DNA of 64,000 bases, from assembly GCA_019285755.1 (NCBI GenBank), contig CP079103.1:3100001-3164000 (forward strand), read 5' to 3'. This document shows positions 53,882 through 63,594 of this stretch, in pieces (positions within the stretch are counted from its first letter, which is position 1; every line of letters begins with the position of its first letter). The notes under the pieces were generated by a model, which was given only the letters and a program-made list of their open reading frames with translations, had not been told where the DNA came from and ran no database searches. This DNA comes from Chitinophaga sp. E66. Lineage in GTDB: Bacteria > Bacteroidota > Bacteroidia > Chitinophagales > Chitinophagaceae. The position numbers and the translations under genes are program-made.

Positions 53882-54787
53882 ATGAAATTTGGCCAGATCG
53901 ACGAGGCGTTGCTCAACGCCACCGACTTCAAGCTTCCCGCAGAGCCTGCGTTCAACCAGGCAGTCCTCCCCGGCAAACCGGCAGCGCGGCCTGTGATCCG
54001 CTTAGGCTGCACCACCTGGAACCGCAAAGACTGGGTGGGCGATATCTTCCCGAAAGGCACCAAAGAAAAGGACTTCCTTACCGAATACGCCCGCTCCTAC
54101 GCGAGCGTGGAACTGAACGCTACCCATTATAAGATCTATGGCGCAGACGCCATTGCCGGCTGGGCGGAGAAGGTGAAGAACCCCGATTTCCGGTTCTGTC
54201 CCAAAGTGCCGCAGTCTATCAGCCATTACAGCAATCTCATTAACGCCCGCGAATCTACCACCGCTTTCCTGGAAGGCGTGCTCGCTTTTGGGGAGATGCT
54301 GGGGCCCATATTCCTCCAAGTCGGCGAAAACTTCGCCCCTTCGCGCAAGGACCAATTGTTTACCTACCTGGCTTCCCTGCCTACAGACCTCCCGTTCTTC
54401 GTGGAACTGCGGCACCCGGATTGGTTCGCGGATCCGCATAACAGTCAAACCCTCTATAATACCCTCCGCCAGCTGAATACCGGCCTGATCATCAGCGACA
54501 CCGCCGGCCGCCGCGATGTGGTGCACATGCACCTGCCGGTCCCCAGGGCCATGGTGCGCTTTGTAGGCAACAGCCTGCACCCGACCGACTACCAGCGGGC
54601 GGACGACTGGATCAACCGGCTCCATTTCTGGCTGGAGTACGGACTGCAAGAAGCCTACTTTTTTATCCACCAGCACAATGACGATGGCGTCAATGAACTG
54701 GCGACCTACTTCGCCGAACGGCTGGAGAAGATACCAGGACTGGAGATCCGCAAGCCGAAAAGCTTTAAAGGGAACACACTGTTTTAA
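53882..54787 (+). CDS. DUF72 (YecE-like) protein
   Basis: An intact 301-residue TIM-barrel-like protein of the DUF72/YecE family, whose role is not established. Motifs are RLGCTTWNRKDWVGDIFPKG, YASVELNATHYKIYG, FRFCPKVPQSISHY, LQVGENFAPSRKDQL and FVELRHPDWF. Compared with E. coli YecE it carries an N-terminal extension of about 35 residues. A TATTTTG box lies 5 bases before the ATG. It is followed by a long gene-free region. Confidence 0.9.
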   Translation: MKFGQIDEALLNATDFKLPAEPAFNQAVLPGKPAARPVIRLGCTTWNRKDWVGDIFPKGTKEKDFLTEYARSYASVELNATHYKIYGADAIAGWAEKVKNPDFRFCPKVPQSISHYSNLINARESTTAFLEGVLAFGEMLGPIFLQVGENFAPSRKDQLFTYLASLPTDLPFFVELRHPDWFADPHNSQTLYNTLRQLNTGLIISDTAGRRDVVHMHLPVPRAMVRFVGNSLHPTDYQRADDWINRLHFWLEYGLQEAYFFIHQHNDDGVNELATYFAERLEKIPGLEIRKPKSFKGNTLF

Positions 54788-55057
54788 TACGGCACGGCTG
54801 CATTTCATTGGTGCCACGACCCTCCTCCAACAGGTTAAAATACTATCATAAACACCAGAAGCGGCCAACCTGAGGTGCATTATCGCTTTTGCAGACCGGC
54901 AACACCTAAAATAACTAACTATTCAACCGCCTTGACTGCCACGCATGGCAAAATACTTCACAAATAATTGTATGCCAGCTCCTAATAATTTACACGCATC
55001 TATAATTACAGGTACCTAAATGCAACATTAAACAAGCATTCCCGATAGCGGGCATTA

Positions 55058-55196
55058 AATAGTATTGATAATCAATATTATACACTGGCAAGATGTAGGC
55101 TAGGGGCAGACGAGCGGCAGACGAAGGGCAGACGAGGGGCAGACGAGCGGGAGTTAGCAAGCAGTCGATAAGCAGTTAAGCGGGAGACGAGCGGCC
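55058..55196 (-). repeat. Dispersed repeat element, copy 2 (inverted)
   Basis: Read on the minus strand it begins GGCCGCTCGTCT (55196), has a degenerate stretch, then four clean 11-bp TCGTCTGCC units (55103-55151), then the 50-base tail (55107-55058) with the palindrome ATTGATTATCAAT at 55076-55064. It matches copy 1 at 21575-21680 in order and spacing. Confidence 0.85.
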
Positions 55197-55270
55197 ATTA
55201 AGATCCTGTTTAAGTAATAGCATTTTGATTGGAAAACCCTACCCCTCTTTTAATGCTCCGGCCAATGTAT

Positions 55271-55278
55271 TAATTTCG
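55271..55278 (+). promoter_or_regulatory. -7-like box of the oxidase gene
   Basis: TAATTTCG is one base off TAnnTTTG and ends 4 bases before the ATG at 55283. Confidence 0.35.
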
Positions 55279-55282
55279 CCCT

Positions 55283-58199
55283 ATGATCAAGCGAGACGAG
55301 CTATTACAGCTGGGCCAGGAACTGAAAGGCGAACTGTATACAGACGACACCATGCGGACCCTCTATGCCACGGACGCATCCGCTTACCGCGAAATGCCCC
55401 TGGCGGTGGCCATCCCGCAGGACGAATCCGACCTTAAAACACTCATCCGCTTCGCGCGGCAACATAAAACCTCCCTCATCCCCGTACCGCAGGCACCTCC
55501 CTCGCAGGACAGGTAGTCGGCAACGGGATCATTACCGACGTCTCCCGGACATTTACCAAAATACTGGAAATCAACACCGAAGAACGGTGGGTCCGTGTAC
55601 AGCCCGGCGTTATCCGCGATGAGCTGAATATGTTCCTCAAACCCTACGGCTTCTATTTCGGACCGGAGACTTCCACCGCCAACCGCGCCATGATCGGCGG
55701 CATGGTCGGCAACAACTCCTGCGGTTCCAACTCCGTAGTTTACGGCAGTACCCGCGAGCACCTCCTGGAAGTAAAAGCCATCCTCAGCGACGGTTCCGAT
55801 GCTACATTCGGCCCCCTCTCGCCCGACGAGTTCCACGCCCGCTGCGAGGCCAACGACGGACGACTGGAAACGGCCGTATATAAGCAGATCCGCACCGTCC
55901 TCGGCAATGCCGCCAACCAGGCGGAGATCCGCAAGGAATTCCCCAAACCGGAGATACTCCGGCGCAACACCGGGTACGCCATCGACCTCCTCCTGGAAAC
56001 GGCCCCTTTCACCGCCGGTAAAGAAGACTTCAACTTCTGTAAACTCATCGCCGGTTCGGAAGGAACCCTCGCTTTCCTCACTGAGATCAAACTGAACATC
56101 GATCCGCTGCCGCCGAAAGAAACGGGGCTGATGTGCGTTCACTTCAATACCATCGACGAATCCCTCCGCGCCAATATCATCGCCATGCGCTTTAAACCCA
56201 GCGCCAGCGAACTGATCGATCATTATATCCTGGAATGCACCAAGGATAATATCGAACAAAGCAAGAACCGGTTTTTCGTCCAGGGAGACCCTGGCGCCAT
56301 CCTCGTGGTGGAGTTCTGCCGCAATACCCGCGAAGAAATCACCGCTATCGCAGACCAGGTGAAAGCGGAGATGCTGGCCGCGGGACTGGGCTACCACTTC
56401 CCTCTCCTGTTCGGAGACGATACTAAAAGATCTGGACCCTCCGCAAAGCAGGCCTCGGCCTCCTCGGCAACCTCCCCGGCGATGAAAAAGCGGTACCCGT
56501 GATCGAAGACACCGCCGTTTCCGTGGAAGACCTTCCCGATTTTATCGCGGAGTTCAACGTTATCCTGGAAAAGCACGATCTGCATGCGGTTCACTATGCC
56601 CACGCAGGCAGCGGGGAGATACATCTCCGGCCCATCATCAATCTTAAAACCGAAGAAGGCAACCGCCTGTTCCGCACCATCGCGGAAGAGATCGCGACCC
56701 TGGTAAAGAAATTCAATGGCTCCCTCAGCGGCGAGCATGGCGACGGCCGCCTTCGCGGAGAGTTCATCCAGCAGATGATCGGGCCGCGCAACTACGAGCT
56801 GCTGCGCCAGTTAAAATATACCGGGACCCGGAGAACATCTTCAATCCCAACAAGATCGTGGACACGCCGTCCATGAATAGCATGCTGCGCTACGAACCCG
56901 GGAAGAAAGCGCCCGATATCAAGACCATCTTCCATTTCCCGGAACAGACCATCCTGCAGCATGCGGAGCAATGCAATGGCTCGGGCGACTGCCGCAAGAC
57001 GCACCTCAGCGGCGGTACCATGTGCCCCAGCTACATGGCCACCCGCAACGAAAAAGACACCACCCGCGCCAGGGCTAACATCCTCCGCGAGTTCCTCACC
57101 AATAGCAACAAGGAAAACAAGTTCGACCACGACGAGGTCTACGACGTCCTCGATCTCTGCCTCGCCTGCAAGGGCTGCAAGGGTGAATGCCCTTCCAACG
57201 TAGACGTGGCCAAGCTGAAGATGGAGTTCCTGCAGCATTATTACGATGCCAACGGCGTTCCTTTGCGTACCCGCATGATCGGCAACTTCACAAAGCTCAC
57301 GGGCCTTGCCGCCATAGCGCCGGGCGTGTATAACTTCCTCGTGAAGAACAACGCCACGTCGAAGCTCATCAAGCGGTTCAGCGGGTTCGCCCTGGCCGTT
57401 CCATGCCTACGCTGCAAAGCACGACGCTCCGCAAATGGCTGCGCCGCAACCCCGCGCCGGCGAAAGGCGGAAAGAAAGTGTACCTGTTCTGCGACGAGTT
57501 CACCAACTATAACGATACCCATATCGGCATCAAAGCCGTTCAGTTACTCCGCAAACTGGGATACGACGTAACGCCGGTAGACCATCCGGAGAGCGCCCGC
57601 GCGCTGCTCTCCAAAGGCTTCCTGCGGCAGGCGAAAGTCTTTGCGGAAAAGAACGTTTCCCTGTTCGGCGATATCGTAACGGCAGATGCGCCCCTCATCG
57701 GCATCGAGCCCAGCGCAATCCTCACGTTCCGCGACGAATACCCGGACCTCGTGGGCGATGCGCTTCGCGATAAGGCCAAAGGCCTCGCTAAGAACGTGTT
57801 CCTCATCGATGAGTTCCTGGCCATGGAAGCCGATAAAGGAACCATCCACAGCGGCATGTTCCGCGGCGGCGACCGCAACATCAAACTGCACGGCCACTGC
57901 CAGCAGAAGGCGCTGTCGTCCGTGCTGCACAGCAAGAAAATCCTCAGCCTGCCCCAGGGTTACACCGTAGACGTCATCCCCTCCGGATGCTGCGGCATGG
58001 CGGGCTCCTTCGGATATGAGAAAGAACACTACGAAGTCTCCATGAACATCGGCGAGCTCGTGCTCTTCCCGGCCGTTCGCAAAGCCGGAGAAGCTTCCTG
58101 ATCGCCGCTCCCGGCACCAGCTGCCGCCACCAGATCAAAGACGGCACCGGCGCGCATGCGATGCACCCGGTGGAGATATTGTATGATGCATTGATATAA
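55283..58199 (+). CDS. FAD/Fe-S oxidase fusion (GlcD-GlcF or D-lactate type), frameshifted
   Basis: A fused oxidoreductase of about 973 residues. The N-terminal half is an FAD-binding PCMH domain (AGTSLAGQVVGNGIITDVSR, MIGGMVGNNSCGSNSVVYGS) with its FAD-oxidase C-terminal cap (GEHGDGRLRGEF). Then come two 4Fe-4S motifs (CNGSGDCRKTH ... MCPSYMATR; CLACKGCKGECPSNVDV) and CCG-type domains (HGHCQQKAL, PSGCCGMAGSFGYEKEHY). It oxidises a 2-hydroxy acid, probably D-lactate or glycolate, at the membrane. Five omitted bases lie near 55,489, 56,430, 56,820, 57,400 and 58,100. The hairpin at 58,221 ends it. Confidence 0.9.
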
Positions 58200-58220
58200 G
58201 CGACAATAAGGAGTTAAATC

Positions 58221-58260
58221 TAAAATACCCCGGCCACCATCATCTGTCCGGGGTATTTTA
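58221..58260 (+). terminator. Hairpin terminator after the oxidase
   Basis: TAAAATACCCCGG pairs perfectly with CCGGGGTATTTTA around a 14-base loop, 21 bases past the oxidase stop. The stem is long but the following T run is weak. Confidence 0.7.
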
Positions 58261-58292
58261 ATGAATATGCAGTTCAAGTCCAATCGGATTCA

Positions 58293-58324
58293 TTTTAAAC
58301 TATTCGAAATTGATGAGTTTAAAA
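58293..58324. repeat. 32-bp palindrome, copy near the KilA-N gene end
   Basis: TTTTAAACTATTCGA, AA, TTGATGAGTTTAAAA: an imperfect inverted repeat matching the copy at 59020-59051 at 29 of 32 bases. It lies outside the KilA-N gene, next to a CCCGG/CCGGG hairpin at 58351-58373. Confidence 0.8.
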
Positions 58325-58379
58325 CATTCGGAAGGATGCTACTTCCATTTCCCGGCCAGGCTAGCTGACCGGGAGTATT

Positions 58380-59241
58380 TTATTTATCAATTCCCTTTTT
58401 CCTGGCAGGACTTTCAAGAATAGCAGGATTCACCAAATGTCTTTGAAGAGACGCCAACTGACTGATGGCAGCTTCTCTCATCATTTCGTAACGGGCTTTC
58501 TTTTCGATCCCCTGCCGGATCCAGGTCGCATTCAGATTTTCAAGATTGGAAAGTACGATCAGCTGATGCGTGTCAGCACTATCCCTGATGGTCTTTTTCT
58601 CCGCTCCTTCGTTCTGGTGCTTTTCACGCCATTGCTTTGCCGTAAGGCCAAATAAAGCCAGATTGATCAGGTCAGCTTCCTCCGCATAAATAAACACATC
58701 AGATTTCTGAGGGTGTCTGCCCAGGGAATCAGGCTTTCCTTTATAGCGTCCGTATGAATCCTGTAGTTGGTAGCAGCCAGACTCCGTCTGAAGTTCCATT
58801 CAAGATGATGCGTATCGCTCTCGACTTCTTTCAAACGCTGAAATTCCTTAATCAGATACAGCTTAAATGAAGGGCTAATCCAGGATGCAAATTCAAACGC
58901 TATATCCTTATGCGCGTATGTGCCCCCATACCTGCCTGACTTGGCTAAAATACCTACCGCGTTTGTTTTCGCAATCCATTGCTTAGGCGATAACGCAAAC
59001 CTGTTCGTACCCGCATCATTTTTAAACTCTTCGAAATCGAAGAGTTTAAAATCAGGATTATTTAACTGCTCCCACACACCCAAATACTCAATAGTATCCT
59101 TTTTCTAAGCCAGTTACCAATAACCAAATGGCTATTAGGCAAGTTTTTGGCCATATCGGTCAACGAAATATAGTCGCCGTTCTTATACCCGACAATACTT
59201 ATAACATTATCATTTACTGTAATCTCTCTGTTCTTTGCCAT
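58380..59241 (-). CDS. KilA-N domain protein, frameshifted
   Basis: A protein of about 287 residues. The N-terminal KilA-N DNA-binding domain reads VGYKNGDYISLTDMAKNLPN, continuing SHLVIGNWLR, then GRYGGTYAHKDIAFEFASWI and FKLYLIKEFQRLKE. The C-terminal part is helical (ARYEMMREAAISQLASLQRH). KilA-N proteins are common in phages and mobile islands and bind DNA. Two omitted bases lie near 59,103 and 58,715. Base composition is clearly more AT-rich than the neighbours, which suggests transfer from elsewhere. The gene contains a perfect 32-bp palindrome. No other phage genes are present. Confidence 0.85.
59020..59051. repeat. Perfect 32-bp palindrome inside the KilA-N gene
   Basis: TTTTAAACTCTTCGA and TCGAAGAGTTTAAAA are perfect 15-base arms with an AA loop. 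In the gene it encodes FKLFDFEEFK; read on the other strand it gives the similar FKLFEIEEFK. Confidence 0.92.
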
Positions 59242-59385
59242 TTACCACGTTATTGAAGTAGTTATTTGAATCAGGTAAATGTCAAATACCGAAAAGAAAT
59301 ATTGACGAAAAAACGGCGATAATATCTCCGAATAAAAGAGAAGTTCTCCGATATGCGGATAATCTGGCTAAAATGCCTCTCCAGT

Positions 59386-59419
59386 AATAAAAAACGCAGC
59401 AGGGATCGCCTGCTGCGTT
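59386..59419 (-). terminator. Intrinsic terminator of the small lipoprotein gene
   Basis: On the minus strand AACGCAGCAGG pairs with CCTGCTGCGTT and is followed by TTTTTTATT. It lies just past the stop of the gene at 59442. Confidence 0.9.
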
Positions 59420-59441
59420 CAATGCTTGCGGGGTTAAATAT

Positions 59442-59869
59442 CTACTTCTTCACAAAAAACTGCCCGCCCGTAGGGCCGTCATAGCCCACCATCCATTTCC
59501 CGGCCAGGCTGTCCGGGCGCTCGAGCACCGCTTTAAAAGAAAACTCATTGTCCGTACCAAGATCGTACTTGTAGCGCGCGTACAGTTTCTTCCCGTCGCG
59601 GATGTAAGTGCCGCGGGCGACCATCGTCACCGTAGGCCCTTCATCATTAACGATCAGCGTGCCGTTCTGATAAAATTCCATCCGGAAATGACCGAACCAT
59701 CCGGCAAAGGTGGTATCTCCTTCCTGGTTACCGTAGGAATAGCCGTACCTGCCGGTCCGGTACCCTGGATACCCTGCGGACCCGGCTGCGGTTGGGGTTG
59801 CCGGGATTTCCTGCACGAAAACAGCGCCATGGCGGCGCACAGGATCATAAAGCTACGAAGCATAAGCAT
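59442..59869 (-). CDS. Small lipoprotein with collagen-like linker, frameshifted
   Basis: A lipoprotein of about 142 residues. The signal peptide ends in the lipobox ALFSC, followed by a Pro/Gln-rich linker with a short Gly-x-y run (GPQGIQG), then a beta-rich domain (FRMEFYQNGTLIVNDEG, ARGTYIRDGKKLYARYKYDL) of the small calycin-like type seen in Bacteroidota. I do not recognise a defined family. One omitted base lies near 59,755. The start is ATG at 59869 or 59863. It is divergent from the TolC operon and has a good terminator. Confidence 0.75.
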
Positions 59870-59974
59870 GGGGTTTAAAAGGTCAAAATTAGACCGCCTT
59901 CATAGGGGAAACAACCACATAAATATGTGACCCTCACGAACAAATGAAGGCGCCTCCATGTTAAAAAGGAGAAT

Positions 59975-61434
59975 ATGAACCCATCAGCCCGACTCATCGC
60001 CACCTTCCTATGCTTGCTGGCCGGTCCTGCCCAAACGTTACGCGCCCAATCGGGCGAACTGCGGCTGGAAGACTGTTTCCGGCTCGCCCGCCACAAGAAC
60101 CTCGCTGTGGAGCAGGCCCGCCGCTCGCTCAACGCCCGGCAATACCAGCTGGAAGCCGAAAAAGCCACGTACTTTCCGAAAATCGACCTCCTGGCCGGAT
60201 ACAACTACCTCAGCCAACCCCTGGAAATCAACCTCCAGCAGGTGAAAGACGGGATCGTGCAAGGCTCCTCTTCGCAAAGCGTCAACACCGCCAATGCCGT
60301 TTTCAAACAGATAACGGGCAACGACCTGCCGCAGAACGTGCAGGACGTCATCTATAAATCTTCCGAAACCATCATCGGTACTTTATACCCCGACTATAAC
60401 CCGGCACTCGCCAAGCAAAGCTATTTCACCGCCGCGCTGGCACTGCGCCAGCCCATCTACCTCGGCGGCAAGCTCGCCACGGCCCGCAACATCGCGAAGG
60501 CGGAATACGACGCGGGGATCGTGAACCTGGAGCTGGTGGAAAAGCAAATGGATTTCGCCCTCGCGGCCGCTTATATCAAAATACTGTACGTCAATGCCAT
60601 GATGGCATCGCAGGCAAGGATCGTTTCCGCCATGGAACGTAATGAACGGTTCGCCATCTCGCTGGTTAAAAACGAGATCATCCCACCGTACCAGCGCAAC
60701 TGGGCCACCGTGGCCCTGACGTATGCCCGCAGCCGTTTGAATAACCTGGAACTGGAAAAGATCAACGGGTTGGTAGAACTGAAGCGCCTGATGCAGCTGC
60801 CGCAAGACACGATGCTCCTGGTCACCGATACGCTCCGGTACGCCCGCGTTCCCGATCCGGCGCCGCCTCCCGGCTTCTGGCGGGGCAACCCCGCCTGGAA
60901 AGCGGTTGATACCAAAACAGCCCTGGCCGAAACCACCGTCAAAGCCTCCCGATCGCTGCAACTGCCCAATATCTTCGGCATCGCCAATCTGAACCTCTAC
61001 CAACGCGACCTCCCCGTGACCATGCCCCCTGGATGGTGGGCGTGGAAATGCAATGGAACCTCTTCAGCGGCTTCTCCCGCGAGAAGCGCGTAAAGGCCAC
61101 CAAACAGCTCGTGGAAGAGGCGCGTATTGCGTCGGACAATGCACAGGCATTGCTGGAAGCCTCCGCCACCGTGGTCCGCAATAAAGTGACCGTGCTGGAA
61201 CGCGACCTGCAAAGCCTCCTCCTGGCGCGCGACCAGGCACAACTGACCACCACCCAGGTGCAGGAGCGCCTGGCGGAGCAACTGGCCTCCGTCAAAGACG
61301 TGAACGAAGCGCTGCTCGTGGAAGAAGAGCTGGGCAAAGCTTATTACACCGCCCTTTTCGGCTATTTCCTGGCAGCCGCAGAATATTATAATCTATTAGG
61401 TACACCACAACAAATCTCCGCTTTGATACAATGA
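59975..61434 (+). CDS. TolC-family outer membrane efflux protein, one frameshift
   Basis: An outer-membrane channel protein of about 486 residues. It has a signal peptide (LIATFLCLLAGPAQTLRAQ), then long heptad-rich helices in two repeated halves (LRLEDCFRLARHKNLAVEQA in the first, NLFSGFSREKRVKATKQLVE in the second), which is the TolC pattern. One omitted base lies near 61,030. AAAAAGGAG before the ATG is a good ribosome binding site, unusual in this window. The stop overlaps the HlyD start (ATGA). It heads a tripartite exporter operon. Confidence 0.92.
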
Positions 61435-62419
61435 AAAAGTTCTTCACGCAATACTGGGCGCTCCTCATTCCCGTGGTTATCCTGCTGATCGCCGTGCTGT
61501 TCCTCGTCCGGCAATCGCCGGCCTCCGATAACCAGTTCCTCGGCATGGTAGACGCCTCGTACGTAGACGTGGCGGCGGAATTCCCCGGCCGGCTGGATTC
61601 GCTGTTCGTGGAACAAGGCGATACCGTGAAACAAGGTCAGCTGCTGGGCGTGCTGCGCACCACAGAGATCAACGCCATCCGCAATCAGGCGGAAGCCGCC
61701 ATCGAAGCCGCACAGTCACAGGTGAAGCTATTGGAGAAAGGCGCCCGCCCGGAGATCATCACCAATGCGGGCAACCTGTATAAGATCGCGCAGGAACAAT
61801 ACGACCTGGCCCGCAAGACCTACGAGCGGATGGAGCGCCTGTACAACGACAGCGTGGTATCCGGCACCGAGCGCGACGTCATCCACTTCCGTTTCCAGGC
61901 CGCAAAAAAGAAATGGAGATCGCCCGGCTCAACCAGCAGATGCTGGAGAAAGGCACCCAGCCGGAGATCATCCAGACGGCCACCGCCATCCTCAAACAAG
62001 CGGAACAAGGTTATGAACTGACCAAAGCCCTCACGGATAACACCCGCATACATGCGCCGGCAGACGGCATTATTTCGTCGCTGGTAATCCACCAGGGCGA
62101 GATCGTCAGCATCGGCTACCCCATGATGACCCTGCAAAAGAACCTGTCATATTTCATCCGGTTCAATATCCGGCAGGATAAAGCCGCGGCTTATCCCCTT
62201 GCCGCCAAAGCCCGTGTCAAAGTACCCGGCTGCGATCCGGAGACGTTCGAGGTGCAGGTGACATCCGTATCGCCCTCGCTGGAGTTCGCTAACTGGGTGC
62301 CCACCAAAGAAAAGGGAGCCTTTGAACTGCGTACGTTTACCATAGAGATGAAACCCGTCAACGTCACCGGCATACAGGGCCTCCGGCCTGGTATGACCGC
62401 ATCTTTGATCACGCCATGA
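61431..62419 (+). CDS. HlyD-family membrane fusion protein, one frameshift
   Basis: A periplasmic adaptor of about 329 residues. One N-terminal membrane helix (YWALLIPVVILLIAVLFLV) is followed by a lipoyl half-motif (AEFPGRLDSLFVEQGDTVKQ), a long coiled coil, the second lipoyl half (IHAPADGIISSLVIHQGEIV) and a beta-barrel region. It links the inner-membrane exporter to TolC. One omitted base lies near 61,912 in an A run. Both ends overlap the neighbouring genes by 4 bases (ATGA). Confidence 0.92.
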
Positions 62420-63594
62420 TCCGCGCCATCGCACAGATCGCCGTCCGGGAATGGAAACGCATCCTCACACGGAAAGACCACTACATCGTGCTGCTCGTGC
62501 TGCCCGCGTTCCTGTTCTTCTTCTACGCCCTCATCTTTGACAAGCAACAGGCGGAAGATCTCCCCGTCGCCATTTGGGACGACGACCGCTCCCCGTTTCC
62601 CGACAGATCACTTTCCTGCTCGAACAAACCGCCAGCATTCATATCACGCGGTCCGTTTACAGTGAAACGGAATTACGGCAGCTCATGCAGGAAAAGAAGA
62701 TCATCGGCGCCGTGCATTTTCCGAAGAACATGGAGAAGGACATCAAAAGCAGGCACCCGGTGAAAGTGGCCGTTTATACCAACGCTTCGGCGCTCATTCC
62801 CAGTAAGCTGGTGTATAAAGACGCTTCCACCGTCATCATAACGGCCGGATCCGGCGTCAACCTCCAAAGTTCATGAAAACGGGCATGACGCAAGGCAAGG
62901 CCATGGCGTTGATCATGCCCGTCAACCTGCAGCTGTTCACGCTATACAATCCCACGTACAACTACCAGACCTACCTCGTTCCCGGCCTCGTGACCGTGGC
63001 CATGATGATGATGATCATTATGGTCTGCGTGCTGATGTTCAACAAAGAATGGGAAGAAGGCACGGTTAGCGAACTGGCTGAGATGGGACGGGGCAACGCG
63101 GGGATCATATTCACCGGCAAGACGCTGGCGCACCTCACCGCTTCGTGGATCAATTTCGCGCTGGTATTCGGGATCATCTTCCCGATCTTCTCCATGTACC
63201 ATCCCGGCACCTGGTGGAGCCTGTTCGTGATGTTCAACCTCATGTCGCTCGCGTGTATCGGGATCGGCGCCATGGTGTCTGTACTGATGCTGGACGTGAT
63301 GCTGGCACTGGACTTCGGCATCTTTTACACCTCGCCCGCATTCGTGTTCAGCGGCTTTACCTTCCCCGCTGGGGCATGCCCTGGTACGATCAGTACTACG
63401 CGGCCATCATGCCTTATACGCCTTTCCTGGATGCCTTTTTCAAACTGTATTTCATGGAGCTGCCCCTGCGGTATGCGGGGCCGGAAGCCCTGCGGCTCCT
63501 GTTGTTCATAGGGTTTACATTCTTCATCGCCGTGTTCTTCCTGCAGAAACGGCTGCAAAAAATACCACATGCTGCTCCGCTTGCTGCTTCGTGA
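62416..63594 (+). CDS. ABC-2 type permease, frameshifted
   Basis: An inner-membrane permease of about 393 residues of the YhhJ/ABC-2 type. One N-terminal helix (YIVLLVLPAFLFFFYALIF) is followed by a large periplasmic domain and a C-terminal block of five helices (LVTVAMMMMIIMVCVLMFNKEW, continuing EEGTVSE, the loop typical of ABC-2 permeases). Three omitted bases lie near 62,596, 62,868 and 63,370. Its start overlaps the HlyD stop and its end overlaps the next permease by 26 bases. No ATPase domain is present. Confidence 0.88.

Larger units (their letters stand above)
54788..55282. other. Long intergenic region with dispersed repeat copy 2
   Basis: There is no credible gene. The first 270 bases are AT-rich and featureless apart from a small CCCG/CGGG hairpin at 55041-55052. 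Repeat copy 2 occupies 55058-55196. The last part holds the promoter region of the oxidase gene. Confidence 0.7.

Noticed and set aside
58261..58374. Small plus-strand open frame containing FKLFEIDEFK next to the KilA-N gene
   Set aside because: The similarity to KilA-N residues comes from the shared palindrome. The frame is short, lacks a start signal and begins inside terminator-proximal sequence.
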